Part shown: in pieces, positions 1 through 8,364 of the stretch | Layout of the letters: each line of letters starts with the position of its first letter | Position numbering within the stretch: the stretch's first letter is position 1 | NCBI GenBank assembly: GCA_021823325.1 | Contig: JAKAOG010000006.1 | Location: 1-43,375, forward strand | DNA: 43,375 nucleotides | DNA from: an archaeon | GTDB lineage: Archaea; Thermoproteota; Nitrososphaeria; Nitrososphaerales; Gagatemarchaeaceae | Direction: 5' to 3' | Notes under the pieces: generated by a model | Told to the model about the DNA's origin: nothing | The model's input: only the letters and a program-made list of their open reading frames with translations | The model's database searches: none | Translations under genes and position numbers: made by a program

Positions 1-109
1 CCCCTGCCTCTGGCCCTACCATCACTTCAGCCGAGCTGCTTCCGCCGAACCTGAGCACCGCTCTGTCTAAGATGTCGATCGGGATCTTCCCGTTCTGTAG
101 CCTTCTCAA
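1..109 (-). CDS. AIR synthase-like (PurM/HypE fold) protein, N-terminus only
   Basis: The minus strand reads open from a TTG at 109 to the window edge, about 36 residues. The segment contains GKIP, a short helix-like stretch and VMVGPEAG. This resembles the N-terminus of archaeal AIR synthase-related (PurM/HypE/ThiL superfamily) proteins, where a GKLPP-like start leads into a VGP-G-D-A nucleotide-binding strand. A purine-rich GGAAGGG lies 7 nt upstream of the TTG and could be a ribosome-binding site. The gene runs off the window, so the catalytic part is not visible. The family call is inference from a short stretch and the substrate cannot be assigned. Confidence 0.45.
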   Translation of the reverse strand, partial: MRRLQNGKIPIDILDRAVLRFGGSSSAEVMVGPEAG

Positions 110-536
110 ACTGGGCCCTTCCAGGATATGCCAAGAGCTGGATTTCTCGCTTCCTGCGCGCCTTTGAGCGTGGTTACGTGCTGCGCAAGAAACTCATCCG
201 CGACCGGCCCAGCGAGTGCTCGAGCGACGAAGGGGATTTCGATTTGGAGTGCGACCCTCGCATTAAGATGGGCTCGCAAGAGAGACACGCACATGCCATC
301 TCGGCCCACCCCAAAAGGATAGCAGGCGCCCATCGACCAATCCTCTCCTTAAGAGGCGCCACGCCAACAGTGACGGCTAGGAATCACGCTGAAACCGACC
401 CGATCTAGGGCCTTACGAAGCGCCGACACGTTAGGGCCAGGCCACGGCCACGACATAAAAGTTCCAGGAAGCGTCGGTCGGACCTCCAGGCGTAATCTAT
501 CGACCGCGAGTGCCCGCCGGAATCAGATTGAGGCAG
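110..536. other. Intergenic stretch without a recognised gene
   Basis: These 427 nt lie between the AIR-synthase-like start and the end of the HAD hydrolase. Both strands carry several short open frames overlapping each other (60-76 codons), as expected by chance in GC-rich DNA, and none resembles a known family. A TATA-like ACATAAAAG occurs near 453-461 on the plus strand, but no gene follows within 40 nt. I see no tRNA fold or repeat. Confidence 0.5.
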
Positions 537-1193
537 TCACTCGAGGATTCGCGAAAGGCTTGCGAGGCTGTCCACGATGACCGTCGGGAACACGTCCCGC
601 GGGAGCCGCTCCGCATACCTGTTCACCCAGGCAGATTCTATCCCGAGCCCCTGGGTCGGGACGATGTCGTGGAACGTACTCTGGGCTACGTGCAGGACTT
701 CTTCCTTCTTGGCGCCTGTCCTGGTCATGAACTCATGCCAATGCGCCGGCCTCGGCTTGTAGCTGCCGATCATCTCGGCAGTCACGAACCCGTCTACTTC
801 CAACCCGTTCCTCTTGATGGTCTCCTGAAGGAGGTCGTTGTCGACGTTGGAGAGGATATACCTTTGGTAGCCTCTCTCACCAGCCCCCCGAAGGAACCTT
901 ACGGTGTCAGGAAAAACGGGCCAGTCTGGCACCGACGATGCGAATGCTTCCGCCTCAGGCGGTGTGACTTCCTTTCCTAGCACCGCCGACATGGACATGA
1001 CTGTGTCACGGAGCACAACTCTGTACTTCTTGTAACCAGACTCTTGCTTCCGTTCGGCTGTCACGTAGGACTGGAGCAGATCTTGGCCGCCCAACCCCAC
1101 GTCGCCTAGGACAGCGCGCAAGCCAGCCTCTATCCCTGCTCTCCAGTCCACGAGGGTGCCATAGCAGTCGAATGTCAGATACTTGGGCTTCAT
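537..1193 (-). CDS. HAD-superfamily hydrolase, haloacid dehalogenase-like (type II)
   Basis: A 218-residue protein of the haloacid dehalogenase superfamily, a cytosolic enzyme using an aspartyl intermediate. Motif I is DCYGTLVDW at residues 9-17, with the nucleophile Asp9 and the acid/base position replaced by Tyr, as is usual in the type II 2-haloacid dehalogenase group. Motif II is SNVDND near residue 115 and the motif III lysine lies in YKPRP near 145. The motif IV acidic residue is expected around HDIVPTQGLG. The start ATG overlaps the stop of the upstream SpoIIM-like gene by 4 nt (1190-1193), so the two are co-transcribed. True substrate is unknown; phosphatase activity is as likely as dehalogenation. 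Confidence 0.8.
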   Translation of the reverse strand: MKPKYLTFDCYGTLVDWRAGIEAGLRAVLGDVGLGGQDLLQSYVTAERKQESGYKKYRVVLRDTVMSMSAVLGKEVTPPEAEAFASSVPDWPVFPDTVRFLRGAGERGYQRYILSNVDNDLLQETIKRNGLEVDGFVTAEMIGSYKPRPAHWHEFMTRTGAKKEEVLHVAQSTFHDIVPTQGLGIESAWVNRYAERLPRDVFPTVIVDSLASLSRILE

Positions 1194-1855
1194 TTCGGGC
1201 CCTTCCTTGCGACCACCATTATGGTCCCCAGTGCGATGCCCGTGGGGAGCCAGAGCGCCAGGCCAAGCAACACCGACACTTTCACCGTGATCGTTTCCAT
1301 GGTGGCGGCCACGAGCAGTATGGCGACGACGGCTCCCACCTCAGTGGCGAATGTCTTCATCTCCTTCCTGAGGCGATGGCCGCGCCAAGCTGCTAAGACC
1401 AATGAACCTGACACGACGGCGACCGCGTAAGCTGACAGTTCCACCAGCGAGTATGGAAAGGCGAGGATGACCGCCCCCCATTGCGCTGGAAGCCCCTGCG
1501 CGGCCACCAGAGCCTGGGCCGCAATCCCCGTGCTATACACCGAGAAGGCGAATACGAGCGCGCCGCCTACCGGTATCATCTCAGCCAAGGCTATGGGAAG
1601 GTTGTGGCCGAAGATGAACAGTATCACCTGGGAGGTCGTTCCCGTCTGAACGCCCCCGAACTGTGACCCTGTCTGACTGGCGAGAGCCTGTCGCGTCGTC
1701 GCCGAGAGCGGCGTGAAGAGGCCGGCGAAGAAGATCCCGATCTCGAGCAACAGCACCATCGCGATGAGTGAAAGCCTGCGCCTTCCGGACCGTCCGGCCG
1801 AAACGCCGACCTCCTCCACGGGTCCAGGCACCGTGCCAGGCGCTCCTTCCGACAT
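1190..1855 (-). CDS. SpoIIM-like (stage II sporulation protein M family) membrane protein
   Basis: A 221-residue multispanning membrane protein. The cytosolic N-terminus (about 30 residues, basic) is followed by a hydrophobic segment IAMVLLLEIGIFFAGLF, then a loop and the stretch IFGHNLPIALAEMIPVGGAL, and three more hydrophobic segments. The N-x-x-I-A pattern followed by a glycine-rich helix is typical of the SpoIIM/DUF95 family, which is widespread in archaea and of unclear function. A TATA-like CATTAACC on the minus strand near 1878-1885 lies about 27 nt before the ATG, indicating a leaderless mRNA. The stop overlaps the HAD hydrolase start. Confidence 0.7.
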   Translation of the reverse strand: MSEGAPGTVPGPVEEVGVSAGRSGRRRLSLIAMVLLLEIGIFFAGLFTPLSATTRQALASQTGSQFGGVQTGTTSQVILFIFGHNLPIALAEMIPVGGALVFAFSVYSTGIAAQALVAAQGLPAQWGAVILAFPYSLVELSAYAVAVVSGSLVLAAWRGHRLRKEMKTFATEVGAVVAILLVAATMETITVKVSVLLGLALWLPTGIALGTIMVVARKGPK

Positions 1856-1891
1856 GAGGGCGAGACCGCGTCCCCCGGTTAATGAATCTCT

Positions 1892-2596
1892 TCAGCGGCT
1901 GGAGATAAGAAGCCCTACCAGAAAGAGGGCTGCCCCCGCCAGGCCCCCGACCCCTGCCGACTCCAGTCCGGCCAGTGGCCTGAAGTTCCGCGGGACGAAC
2001 ACCCTCGACCCGAGGGCGAACAGCGCGAGGAGCGAGAGGGTGACTGAGGCCGTCAGCGCGTCGACCCGCCCTGCCAAAAAGACATACGGAGAGACGGCGA
2101 GCAAGGCCAGAAGCAGGAAAGACACCCCCGCGGCCGCCGCCCCAGGAAGCTGGTCTGAACTCGTGTCCTCAGGATTTATTCTGAGCTCCCTCCGAAGCAT
2201 CTCTCTGAGCCATAGAGCTTTGTCCTTGGTGAGCCTCTTCATGATCACATCTACTTCCTCGTCAGCATATCCTTCGCCCTTCAGGAGTTCTACCATCTCG
2301 CTCCTCTCTTCCTCAGGCTCGGTTTCAATCTCCATCTTCTCTCTGGCCGCGTCTATCTTGACCGACTCTCTTTCTGACCTCTGGGAGAGGTATGCGCTGA
2401 AGAACATAGAGATGGCCCCTGCCACGGCGAAGGCGAGCCCTGCGACGGCGATGGTGCTGAAGCCGACTCCCGCTCCGTTCAGAGCCGCGGTGGTGGCGAG
2501 CCCCTCAATCGTTCCGTCGCTCCCTCCGAGGACTATCCTGTCGAGAATCTTCCGCGCGGGGATGTGAGGGTGCTTCTCTTTTTGGGGCGCTTCCAG
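1892..2596 (-). CDS. VIT1/CCC1-family metal transporter-like membrane protein
   Basis: The family (VIT1/CCC1, DUF125) moves iron or manganese across membranes. Visible parts are an N-terminal GGSDGTIEGLATTAAL motif, which is the hallmark of the first membrane helix, then AISMFFSAYLSQRSERE, an acidic cytosolic helical insert (about residues 80-145) and three hydrophobic C-terminal segments. The frame has no ATG, GTG or TTG until GTG 2425, which lies inside the second conserved helix. The homologous N-terminus extends upstream to a stop near 2630. I place the start at CTG 2596, giving 234 residues. It lies about 33 nt after a minus-strand TATA-like box at 2625-2633. The CTG is inference; a sequencing error is possible. 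Confidence 0.7.
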   Translation of the reverse strand: MEAPQKEKHPHIPARKILDRIVLGGSDGTIEGLATTAALNGAGVGFSTIAVAGLAFAVAGAISMFFSAYLSQRSERESVKIDAAREKMEIETEPEEERSEMVELLKGEGYADEEVDVIMKRLTKDKALWLREMLRRELRINPEDTSSDQLPGAAAAGVSFLLLALLAVSPYVFLAGRVDALTASVTLSLLALFALGSRVFVPRNFRPLAGLESAGVGGLAGAALFLVGLLISSR

Positions 2597-2624
2597 CTCT
2601 AATCGTGGTGTCAGCCCCCGATAC

Positions 2625-2633
2625 GTTATTTAG
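2625..2633 (-). promoter_or_regulatory. TATA-like box for the VIT1/CCC1 gene
   Basis: Minus-strand CTAAATAAC, about 33 nt upstream of the proposed CTG start at 2596. Its spacing matches boxes in front of other genes here and supports a start far upstream of GTG 2425. Confidence 0.45.
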
Positions 2634-2697
2634 GGTTGGAGCCGTCGAATCTAGTCTGGCGTGCGAAACCTCTCTTTTCGACGCGCCAAAAAGTAGG

Positions 2698-2706
2698 CTT
2701 TATTAG
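2698..2706 (+). promoter_or_regulatory. TATA-like box for the ACT-V4R gene
   Basis: CTTTATTAG lies about 35 nt before ATG 2737, implying a leader of a few nucleotides. It is AT-rich against a GC-rich background. Confidence 0.5.
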
Positions 2707-2736
2707 GAATACGCATCGGGGAAGATATTAGCTACC

Positions 2737-3582
2737 ATGCGTTATCCAAAGGATGTAGAAGTCTGGGAGCATGCCCCTGGGAAGAAGCTCGCAGAGTTTG
2801 TCATCCGGCTGAAGAACGAGAAAGGCGTCCTGGCGAAGTGCAGCCAGGTCATCAACGATTCCAACGTGAACATGCTCACCGGTTTCATGACCGCTCCCGG
2901 TCGCTCTTCGACGGCGACCTTGAGCTTCTTCGCAGATGTTTCAGAGTCTCCAGACGGGGTCACCGGCCTGAAGAGGGCCCTGCAGGACCTCGACGTCGTC
3001 GTGTCGGTGGAGGCCATTGCTGCCGAAAGCGGGTTCATGGTCGACAGGCAGCATTTCCCCGTCCAGTGGGCCGGAAGGAAGGCGGTCGTCTTGAGGGCCG
3101 ATGCCATGAACGAGATGCTGAACAGGCTCTGGGCGGTTTTCGGCAGCGGCGCCGCTACGATCATCGACCAGATGGCCGAGGCGATGGGGCGGCACTCAGC
3201 AAAGGAGATCGTCGAAGATTTCGGCGCCAAGTTCGCTATGAGCCAGCTCGATGAGCTTATCGGCACATATTCTGCTCTGGGTTTCGCTGACGTCTCAATA
3301 GAGCGTTCGAAGTCCTCGGAGTTCCCCATGGTCATAAACGCCAAAGAACTCTTCGAATGCGAGTCGAACGCGAAGCTCAAACTCCATCGCCGGAGCGCAT
3401 TTTTCCGGGCGCACCTACGGGGTTTCATGTCCAACACCTTCGGTCGTGACTTCGAAGTGAACGAAGTCCAGTGCCTGACTGACGGGGATGAGGTCTGCTC
3501 CTTCAGGGTGGCGGTATCGGAACCGGCAGCGAGCGTCGCCGCAAGGATGTCCGACCGCACGTCGCGAGCTTCAAACCTTTAA
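2737..3582 (+). CDS. ACT domain-V4R domain fusion protein, probable small-molecule sensor
   Basis: A 281-residue soluble protein. Residues about 18-95 look like an ACT domain (LAEFVIRLKNEKGVLAKCSQ and INDSNVNMLTGF), a fold that commonly binds amino acids. Residues about 125-265 look like a V4R (4-vinyl reductase) domain. It starts with a helical segment carrying an AEAMGRHSAKEI-type motif and ends with FRAHLRGFM, CLTDGDEVCSFRV and the paired cysteines typical of the fold. V4R domains bind small or hydrophobic ligands and often act as sensors. No DNA-binding domain is present, so it could act through a partner. Function is inferred; no pathway is visible in the neighbours. Confidence 0.65.
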   Translation: MRYPKDVEVWEHAPGKKLAEFVIRLKNEKGVLAKCSQVINDSNVNMLTGFMTAPGRSSTATLSFFADVSESPDGVTGLKRALQDLDVVVSVEAIAAESGFMVDRQHFPVQWAGRKAVVLRADAMNEMLNRLWAVFGSGAATIIDQMAEAMGRHSAKEIVEDFGAKFAMSQLDELIGTYSALGFADVSIERSKSSEFPMVINAKELFECESNAKLKLHRRSAFFRAHLRGFMSNTFGRDFEVNEVQCLTDGDEVCSFRVAVSEPAASVAARMSDRTSRASNL

Positions 3583-3609
3583 TCGGCAGCCGTAGGCGCC
3601 CCGTTCCCG

Positions 3610-4173
3610 TTGTCTCTCAAGAACAGGCGAGGCGACTATTCCTGGCCCGCCACGAAGATTGACCAGGTCCGACTGAGTTCAGACCAGAAGTCGTATGCCA
3701 CTGGCGATACCGTCAGGCTCAACGCCTCTTTCAAGGTGGTAGGCGGGCTCCGCGAATCGTTCCAGCCCGATGTCTGGACTCTCGCCTGGGAAGACTTCGA
3801 CAAGATACTCAGGCTAACGTTCAACATCTCGGTAAAGTCCCAGGGTGCTCTTTCATCCAAGCGGATTGCGGAGACCAAGAAGCAGGTGAGGAGGGCGAGC
3901 TTCTACTGGAGCCGCGACCCTGACCTCCCGTACAGGATCTGGGCGATGGTGGTCCCAGAGGACGGGGGCCCTCCGAAGATACCTCTGAACGTGGAGGACG
4001 CGAAATCCAAGATGCTTGACGTCGAGAAGGACTTCTCGTTCCCTGCGTCGGTCCTCGGAAGTGGAACGCACAAGGTCGTCGTCGACCTGAAGGTGAAGTG
4101 GGGACGGAGGAGCTTCATAGACAAGGGGGAGCTCCATTCGAGGTCCAGGCCGCTGGTGGTAAAGGTTGAGTAA
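3610..4173 (+). CDS. Conserved-looking hypothetical protein, probable beta-sandwich
   Basis: A 187-residue protein starting at TTG 3610. I do not recognise it. It lacks a signal peptide or membrane segment. The pattern of alternating strands (IDQVRLSSDQKSYATGDTVR near the N-terminus, HKVVVDLKVKWG near the end) suggests a beta-sandwich of the arrestin or Ig-like kind, where a K-x-Y-x-x-G-D-x-V motif is common. The 3' end overlaps the OsmC gene by 8 nt, so they are translated together. Coding is supported by the tight overlap and by GC-biased third positions. Confidence 0.6.
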   Translation: MSLKNRRGDYSWPATKIDQVRLSSDQKSYATGDTVRLNASFKVVGGLRESFQPDVWTLAWEDFDKILRLTFNISVKSQGALSSKRIAETKKQVRRASFYWSRDPDLPYRIWAMVVPEDGGPPKIPLNVEDAKSKMLDVEKDFSFPASVLGSGTHKVVVDLKVKWGRRSFIDKGELHSRSRPLVVKVE

Positions 4174-4585
4174 AGAAGGGTGGCAGGCTGAGGTAACGTG
4201 GGAAGAAGGTAACGTCTTCCTCGGTTCGGACGACGCGGGCCATACCGTGGTCTATGACTCTGCCGAAGGCGTCCAGCGCGGGATCGGCCCGATGAGGGCT
4301 CTGCTCACCTCATTGGGGGCCTGCACAGGCATGGACATAGTGGCTATCCTGAACAAGAGGAAGCAGAAGCTGCTTTCGTTGAAGATCCAGCTGTCAGGGG
4401 AGAGGCCGGAGCACGGCCTGCCCAAGCCCTGGACATCTATCCATGTCAAGTATCTGTTGTCGGGGGTGGACCTGGACATAAAGTACGTCGAAGAGGCCAT
4501 AACCGACAGCACCGAGAAGTTCTGTAGCGTCGGGGCCACCCTCCAGCCTACGGCGAAGATCACCCATTCGTACGAGATAGTCTAG
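4166..4585 (+). CDS. OsmC family protein, probable peroxide-reducing thiol enzyme
   Basis: A 139-residue single-domain OsmC/YhfA-like protein. The first conserved cysteine lies in LGACTGMD (about residue 53) and the second in FCSVGATL (about residue 112). These match the peroxidatic and resolving cysteines of OsmC/Ohr proteins, which reduce organic or hydrogen peroxide in the cytosol. The start is TTG 4166, overlapping the upstream hypothetical gene by 8 nt. The 3' end overlaps the convergent dehydrogenase by 4 nt (4582-4585). YhfA-like members are less well characterised than Ohr, so the physiological substrate is uncertain. Confidence 0.82.
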   Translation: MSKEGWQAEVTWEEGNVFLGSDDAGHTVVYDSAEGVQRGIGPMRALLTSLGACTGMDIVAILNKRKQKLLSLKIQLSGERPEHGLPKPWTSIHVKYLLSGVDLDIKYVEEAITDSTEKFCSVGATLQPTAKITHSYEIV

Positions 4586-5610
4586 ACTTTCAGGACTATC
4601 TTGCCGAAGTGCCTGCTCCCTTCCATCTTCATCTGAGCCTCTGCGGCTTTCTCGAGTGGAAACACGGAGTCTACGACAGTCTTGAGCTTCCCTCTGTCAA
4701 AGAACTTCACCACTTCCGGAAGCTCTCCCATCCCAGCCATGAAGCTACCGTAGATTGTGAGCTCCCTGTTGAACACGTATCTCAGGTCAGTGGAGACTTC
4801 GGCTCCGGTGGTCGCCCCGCAGGTGACGAGCCTTCCGCCCTTGTTGAGCGCCTTCAAGCTCCCAGTCCACGTCGCCTTACCGACGTGCTCTACCACCACG
4901 TCGACCCCTCTCCTGTCGGTCAACCTCCTGACCTCCGCGAGCACGTCCTGCTTGTAGTGGTCTATCACCTCGTCGGCGCCCAGTTCCTTCGCGCGCTCTG
5001 CTTTGTCGGGGTCGCCTGCTGTAGCTATGACCCTCGCACCGAAGAGCTTAGCCACTTGGATAGCGGCCGAGCCCACTCCGGAGTTGGCCGCTAGCACGAG
5101 GACCGTCTCCCCCGCGTTGAGGTCAGCCTTGGTCTTCAGCATGTGATAGGCCGTCTCGAACACAAGAGGGAAAGAAGCTGCCTCTTCAAAGGTCATCCCG
5201 GGGGGCTTCTTCAGCAGGTGGTCTCTCCTCACACTGACAAGCTCTGCGTACCCGCCGTCAGGACCATATCCGATGATGGTGTAGTCCTTGCACTGGTCGT
5301 CCTTCCCCGCCGCGCATCTGTCACACCTGCCGCACCCCACTCCGGGGTTGACGATGACTTCGTCCCCCTTTGAGAACGCTTTCTCTTCTGGGGGGACCCA
5401 CTCCACGATCCCTGCGATGTCGCTCCCCGAAATGTGGGGCAACTTGATTGGGACGTTCGGGAGGCCGTTCCGCGCCCACAGGTCCAGATGGTTGAGCGCG
5501 CACGCTTTCACCCTTATGACAGCGTCGTCTGGTGTTGGGACAGGGTCAGGCGCTTCTTCGTACTGAAGGACTTCGGGGCCCCCATGCTTGTGAAACCTGA
5601 CCGCTTTCAA
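4582..5610 (-). CDS. Zinc-type alcohol dehydrogenase / quinone oxidoreductase (MDR superfamily)
   Basis: A 342-residue medium-chain dehydrogenase, the usual family length. The GroES-like N-terminal domain has LNHLDLWARNG and the catalytic-zinc region HISGSDIAG. The structural zinc loop is C-GRCDRC-AAGKDDQC near residues 93-108 with four cysteines in place. The Rossmann domain carries ANSGVGSAAIQVAK near residue 175 for NAD(P)H. Members reduce or oxidise alcohols, quinones or enoyl compounds, and the substrate cannot be read from sequence. The start is TTG 5610. It converges on the OsmC gene, and the divergent orc1/cdc6 gene starts 126 nt away. Confidence 0.85.
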   Translation of the reverse strand: MKAVRFHKHGGPEVLQYEEAPDPVPTPDDAVIRVKACALNHLDLWARNGLPNVPIKLPHISGSDIAGIVEWVPPEEKAFSKGDEVIVNPGVGCGRCDRCAAGKDDQCKDYTIIGYGPDGGYAELVSVRRDHLLKKPPGMTFEEAASFPLVFETAYHMLKTKADLNAGETVLVLAANSGVGSAAIQVAKLFGARVIATAGDPDKAERAKELGADEVIDHYKQDVLAEVRRLTDRRGVDVVVEHVGKATWTGSLKALNKGGRLVTCGATTGAEVSTDLRYVFNRELTIYGSFMAGMGELPEVVKFFDRGKLKTVVDSVFPLEKAAEAQMKMEGSRHFGKIVLKV

Positions 5611-5700
5611 CGCTCCGATCTTTCGCCCGCCCCTTTTCTCCTTTGCGCAATACTTTCGACGAACCCTCTGCCGGCAATCCTTTCTAGTGCATAATCAACG

Positions 5701-5708
5701 TTATAAAC
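5701..5708 (+). promoter_or_regulatory. TATA box for orc1/cdc6
   Basis: TTATAAAC sits 29-36 nt before ATG 5737, a canonical archaeal spacing, and predicts a leaderless or nearly leaderless transcript. Confidence 0.65.
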
Positions 5709-5736
5709 CGAAACAGAGTAATCGCCTATCTCTCTC

Positions 5737-6912
5737 ATGACAAGCCCTCGTTCGGTCTTCAGGGATGAAGCGATATTGTTGCAGGAGTATCTCCCGCACC
5801 AGATCCCTCACAGAGAGGCGCAGCTGAAGAAGCTCGAGCTCTACTTCCAGGGGGTCGCCCAGAACGCGTCGAAGGCGAGCCAGACCGTGATGATAACCGG
5901 CCCCGTGGGATCGGGAAAGACCATGATTGCGAAGAAGCTGCTACTGGAGTCGCTGCCGAAGAAAGCGACCCTTTACGGAAACCTAGTGAAGGCGGTGCAC
6001 GTCAACTGCAGGATTGACCGGACTCTCCAGGCGATAATGGTGAAAGCCCTGAAGTCGCTTGGCCAGAATTACCCCACGAGGGGGTACAGCTTCGAGGAGC
6101 TCCTTACGGCGCTGGTGGAGGAGCTCAGGAGCAACAGGACGCATCTGATCATAGCCTTCGACGAAGTCGACTCCCTGGTCCTGTCTGACCCATCGTCGCT
6201 GTATACGATCACCAGGCTCAGAGAGATGGCTCCGGGGAGCCAGGTCCTGTCCTCATTGCTAATTTCGAAGACTACCGACTATCTGAAGAAGGTAGACCTG
6301 AGCACTCTGAGCTCGCTGCAGTGGAACGAGATACAGCTGGAGAGCTACCCGTCGGAGCAACTGGCCGACATACTGGCCTCACGGGCTGAAGCCTTCAGCG
6401 ACGGCGCATTGGACGACGACGTCATACAGCTGGCGGCGGACATAGCTGGGACCTATGGAGATGCGCGCTACGCCCTCGATCTGGTCTGGAGGGCAGGGAA
6501 GCTCGCCGACGACTCGGAGTCTCCCAGGGTCCTCTCCGAGCACATACGGTCTGCCAAGGCGTCGCTCCCTCCGCAGCTCAGGAAAGAAGAGCTCTCCTAC
6601 CTTACGACCCATCAGAAGGTCCTGTTGATGGCCATCTCCGCGCTCCTGAAGAAGGGGGACTCCACCTACGTCACCATAGGGGAAGTGGAGAAGAGCTACT
6701 CGGCCCTCTGTGAGGGGAAGGGGATGACCGCATATCGCCACACGCAAGTGTGGAGCGACGTCAACGAGCTGGCCAGGAAGGGGATCATAGAGGCCCAGCT
6801 CTCCGGAAAGGGGATGAGGGGGAGGACAACCATGATCGGGCTTTCCTTGGTGTCGGCCAAGGAGCTGATGGGGGAGCTCGAAAAGGGGATGGTCGCCGAC
6901 GTTAGAGCTTGA
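5737..6912 (+). CDS. cdc6: Orc1/Cdc6 replication initiator
   Basis: A 391-residue AAA+ ATPase that binds replication origins and recruits MCM. Walker A is GPVGSGKT at residues 55-62 and Walker B is IIAFDEVDSL at about 139-148. A lid domain follows (ADILASRAEAF and a Y-GDARYALDLVWRAG sensor-2-like helix), and residues about 300-391 form a winged helix (VTIGEVEKSYSALCEG, LARKGIIEAQ) for DNA binding. Length is typical. It is followed after 7 nt by a small winged-helix gene. Archaeal origins often lie next to this gene, but I could not recognise origin recognition boxes in the short upstream gap. Confidence 0.92.
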   Translation: MTSPRSVFRDEAILLQEYLPHQIPHREAQLKKLELYFQGVAQNASKASQTVMITGPVGSGKTMIAKKLLLESLPKKATLYGNLVKAVHVNCRIDRTLQAIMVKALKSLGQNYPTRGYSFEELLTALVEELRSNRTHLIIAFDEVDSLVLSDPSSLYTITRLREMAPGSQVLSSLLISKTTDYLKKVDLSTLSSLQWNEIQLESYPSEQLADILASRAEAFSDGALDDDVIQLAADIAGTYGDARYALDLVWRAGKLADDSESPRVLSEHIRSAKASLPPQLRKEELSYLTTHQKVLLMAISALLKKGDSTYVTIGEVEKSYSALCEGKGMTAYRHTQVWSDVNELARKGIIEAQLSGKGMRGRTTMIGLSLVSAKELMGELEKGMVADVRA

Positions 6913-6919
6913 GAAGCTG

Positions 6920-7174
6920 ATGTCCTCTTACGGAAGGACCAAGGTCCTTACCGTCATGCTGGAGACAGGAGAACTGAACATCTCTGAGATCATGCGCAGG
7001 TCGGGGCTCTCGCACAGCGCCACGGCCAAGCACTTGGAGTTTCTGACAGGCGCAGGCATACTGACAGAAAAGAGGTTCAACAGGATCAGGATATTCAGGA
7101 TGGACCAGGCGAGCCCCCTCGCAGGGGCCCTCAGTAGGTTCTATGCCGACTGGAAAGAAGCCGGCGCGTCTTGA
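6920..7174 (+). CDS. Small winged-helix (ArsR-like) transcription regulator
   Basis: An 84-residue protein that is almost entirely one winged helix-turn-helix. The recognition part is ISEIMRRSGLSHSATAKHLEFL followed by a wing (GILTEKRFNRIRIFRM). This matches archaeal ArsR/HTH_20-type repressors acting as dimers. ATG 6920 lies 7 nt after the cdc6 stop, so the two genes form an operon. The frame is open upstream into cdc6, but no other standard start codon is close. The target is unknown; autoregulation of the cdc6 operon is a reasonable guess only. Confidence 0.75.
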   Translation: MSSYGRTKVLTVMLETGELNISEIMRRSGLSHSATAKHLEFLTGAGILTEKRFNRIRIFRMDQASPLAGALSRFYADWKEAGAS

Positions 7175-7186
7175 CGTGACGAAAAG

Positions 7187-8362
7187 CTAGCGGCTGTGGC
7201 CCCTGGTCGATTCCTTGGCGAGGAAGAGGTCGTAGTTCTCTCCGAGGTCAAGTCCCCTCAGCAGATCCCCCCTGAACCTGGCATCGGAACACAGAAGCAA
7301 GACGTAAGGCATGTCACGGACAAGAAAGCCTCTCTGGCTGGTCCCGAGCCGCTTCGCTGCGAGCCCGGCGATCTCCTTCAGCTTCTTCGAGTCGTTCCAG
7401 ATCCTCACCTGAAGGGGCCAGGGAGCCCCGTCGAGAGTGTATCTCGGACCGCCGTCCCCCAGCACTCTCCACAGCTCCGACGCGAGCATCGGGTCAAGGT
7501 ATCTGAGTAGCCTCCAGTCCTTCCCGCGCATCATCCTCCCCATCACGACGTCCGCCCTGGAGATGACGTCCAGCGCCGCTGCCTTGCGCTCTTCATGCAC
7601 CCTGGACTTCACGACGGCCGTGAAGATGTCCCTGAGCTTGTCCCTCGGCGGCCCAGGGTACGACCTCAGCGCCCTGAGCGCCGTCTTCTCGTCAGGCGCG
7701 CCGAAGAAAGCGTCTACCGCCTCGGACGACGTCATCTCCTCGTCCTTCTGGGCAGGTATCCCTGACTGGAGGAAGTTGACCGCGGCCCTCAGGTCCCCGT
7801 TGGCCGCCTTCGCCAGCATTGCCAGTTCCGCCTTTTCCACCTGGAGCCCTTCCATCTTCGCGATGCTTTCGAGCCTCTTCTCGACCACCTCCTGCTCGGG
7901 CCTCCTGAACAATATCTTGGTGACTGCCGCGCCGAGCTTCCTGACCTCGTCCGACTCCGGGTCGTTGGCCGCCATCACCACAGGGTTCTTGCTATTCTTC
8001 ACCGCGTCCTTGATGAAATCGACGGCGCCGTAGTCAGACCTCCCGGCTAGGCCGTCTACCTCGTCTAGGAAGATGAGAGACGTGCTCCCGAAGAGGCTGG
8101 TGCTCGCGATCGCCTCTCCGATCCTGTTTGCGAGCTTGTCCTTCGTCCTGGTGTCGCTTGCGTTGAGCTCGATGAGGTTGAGGCCCATCTTCTCGGCGAT
8201 CAGATGGACCGTCGTGGTCTTCCCGGTGCCCGGCGGGCCCACCAGCAGCGCAGCCTTACCCCCGGACTTCCACTTCTTCAGCCAGAGCGCTAGCTTCGCC
8301 CTCCCCTCGTCGTTGCCCACCATCTCGTCGATGCTCTTCGGCCTGTGCCTCTCCGACCACAA
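7187..8362 (-). CDS. rfcL: Replication factor C large subunit
   Basis: A 391-residue AAA+ clamp-loader subunit that opens the PCNA ring with four small subunits. It begins W-ERHRPKSIDEMVGN, the RFC box. Walker A is GPPGTGKT at residues 42-49 and Walker B is LIFLDEVDGL at 96-105. An alpha-helical collar follows (GDLRAAVNFLQSG near residue 205). It is shorter than many RfcL proteins and lacks an obvious basic C-terminal tail with a PIP box, although a tail ending HSR is present. It is the last gene of the minus operon endA-ubiA-rfcL, 2 nt after the prenyltransferase. The matching small subunit is at 25477-27783. Confidence 0.92.
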   Translation of the reverse strand: MWSERHRPKSIDEMVGNDEGRAKLALWLKKWKSGGKAALLVGPPGTGKTTTVHLIAEKMGLNLIELNASDTRTKDKLANRIGEAIASTSLFGSTSLIFLDEVDGLAGRSDYGAVDFIKDAVKNSKNPVVMAANDPESDEVRKLGAAVTKILFRRPEQEVVEKRLESIAKMEGLQVEKAELAMLAKAANGDLRAAVNFLQSGIPAQKDEEMTSSEAVDAFFGAPDEKTALRALRSYPGPPRDKLRDIFTAVVKSRVHEERKAAALDVISRADVVMGRMMRGKDWRLLRYLDPMLASELWRVLGDGGPRYTLDGAPWPLQVRIWNDSKKLKEIAGLAAKRLGTSQRGFLVRDMPYVLLLCSDARFRGDLLRGLDLGENYDLFLAKESTRGHSR

Positions 8363-8364
8363 CT

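Noticed and set aside
1713-2567. Plus-strand open frame of 284 codons opposite the SpoIIM-like and VIT1-like genes
   Set aside because: It is the antisense shadow of two recognisable membrane protein genes; its translation is Ser/Pro/Arg-rich with no family resemblance.
2742-3560. Minus-strand open frame of 272 codons opposite the ACT-V4R gene
   Set aside because: The plus-strand protein has clear domain motifs and a promoter; the antisense translation does not.
5611-5736. Possible replication origin next to orc1/cdc6
   Set aside because: The gap is only 126 nt, and I see no repeated origin recognition boxes or long AT-rich unwinding element, so I do not call an origin.
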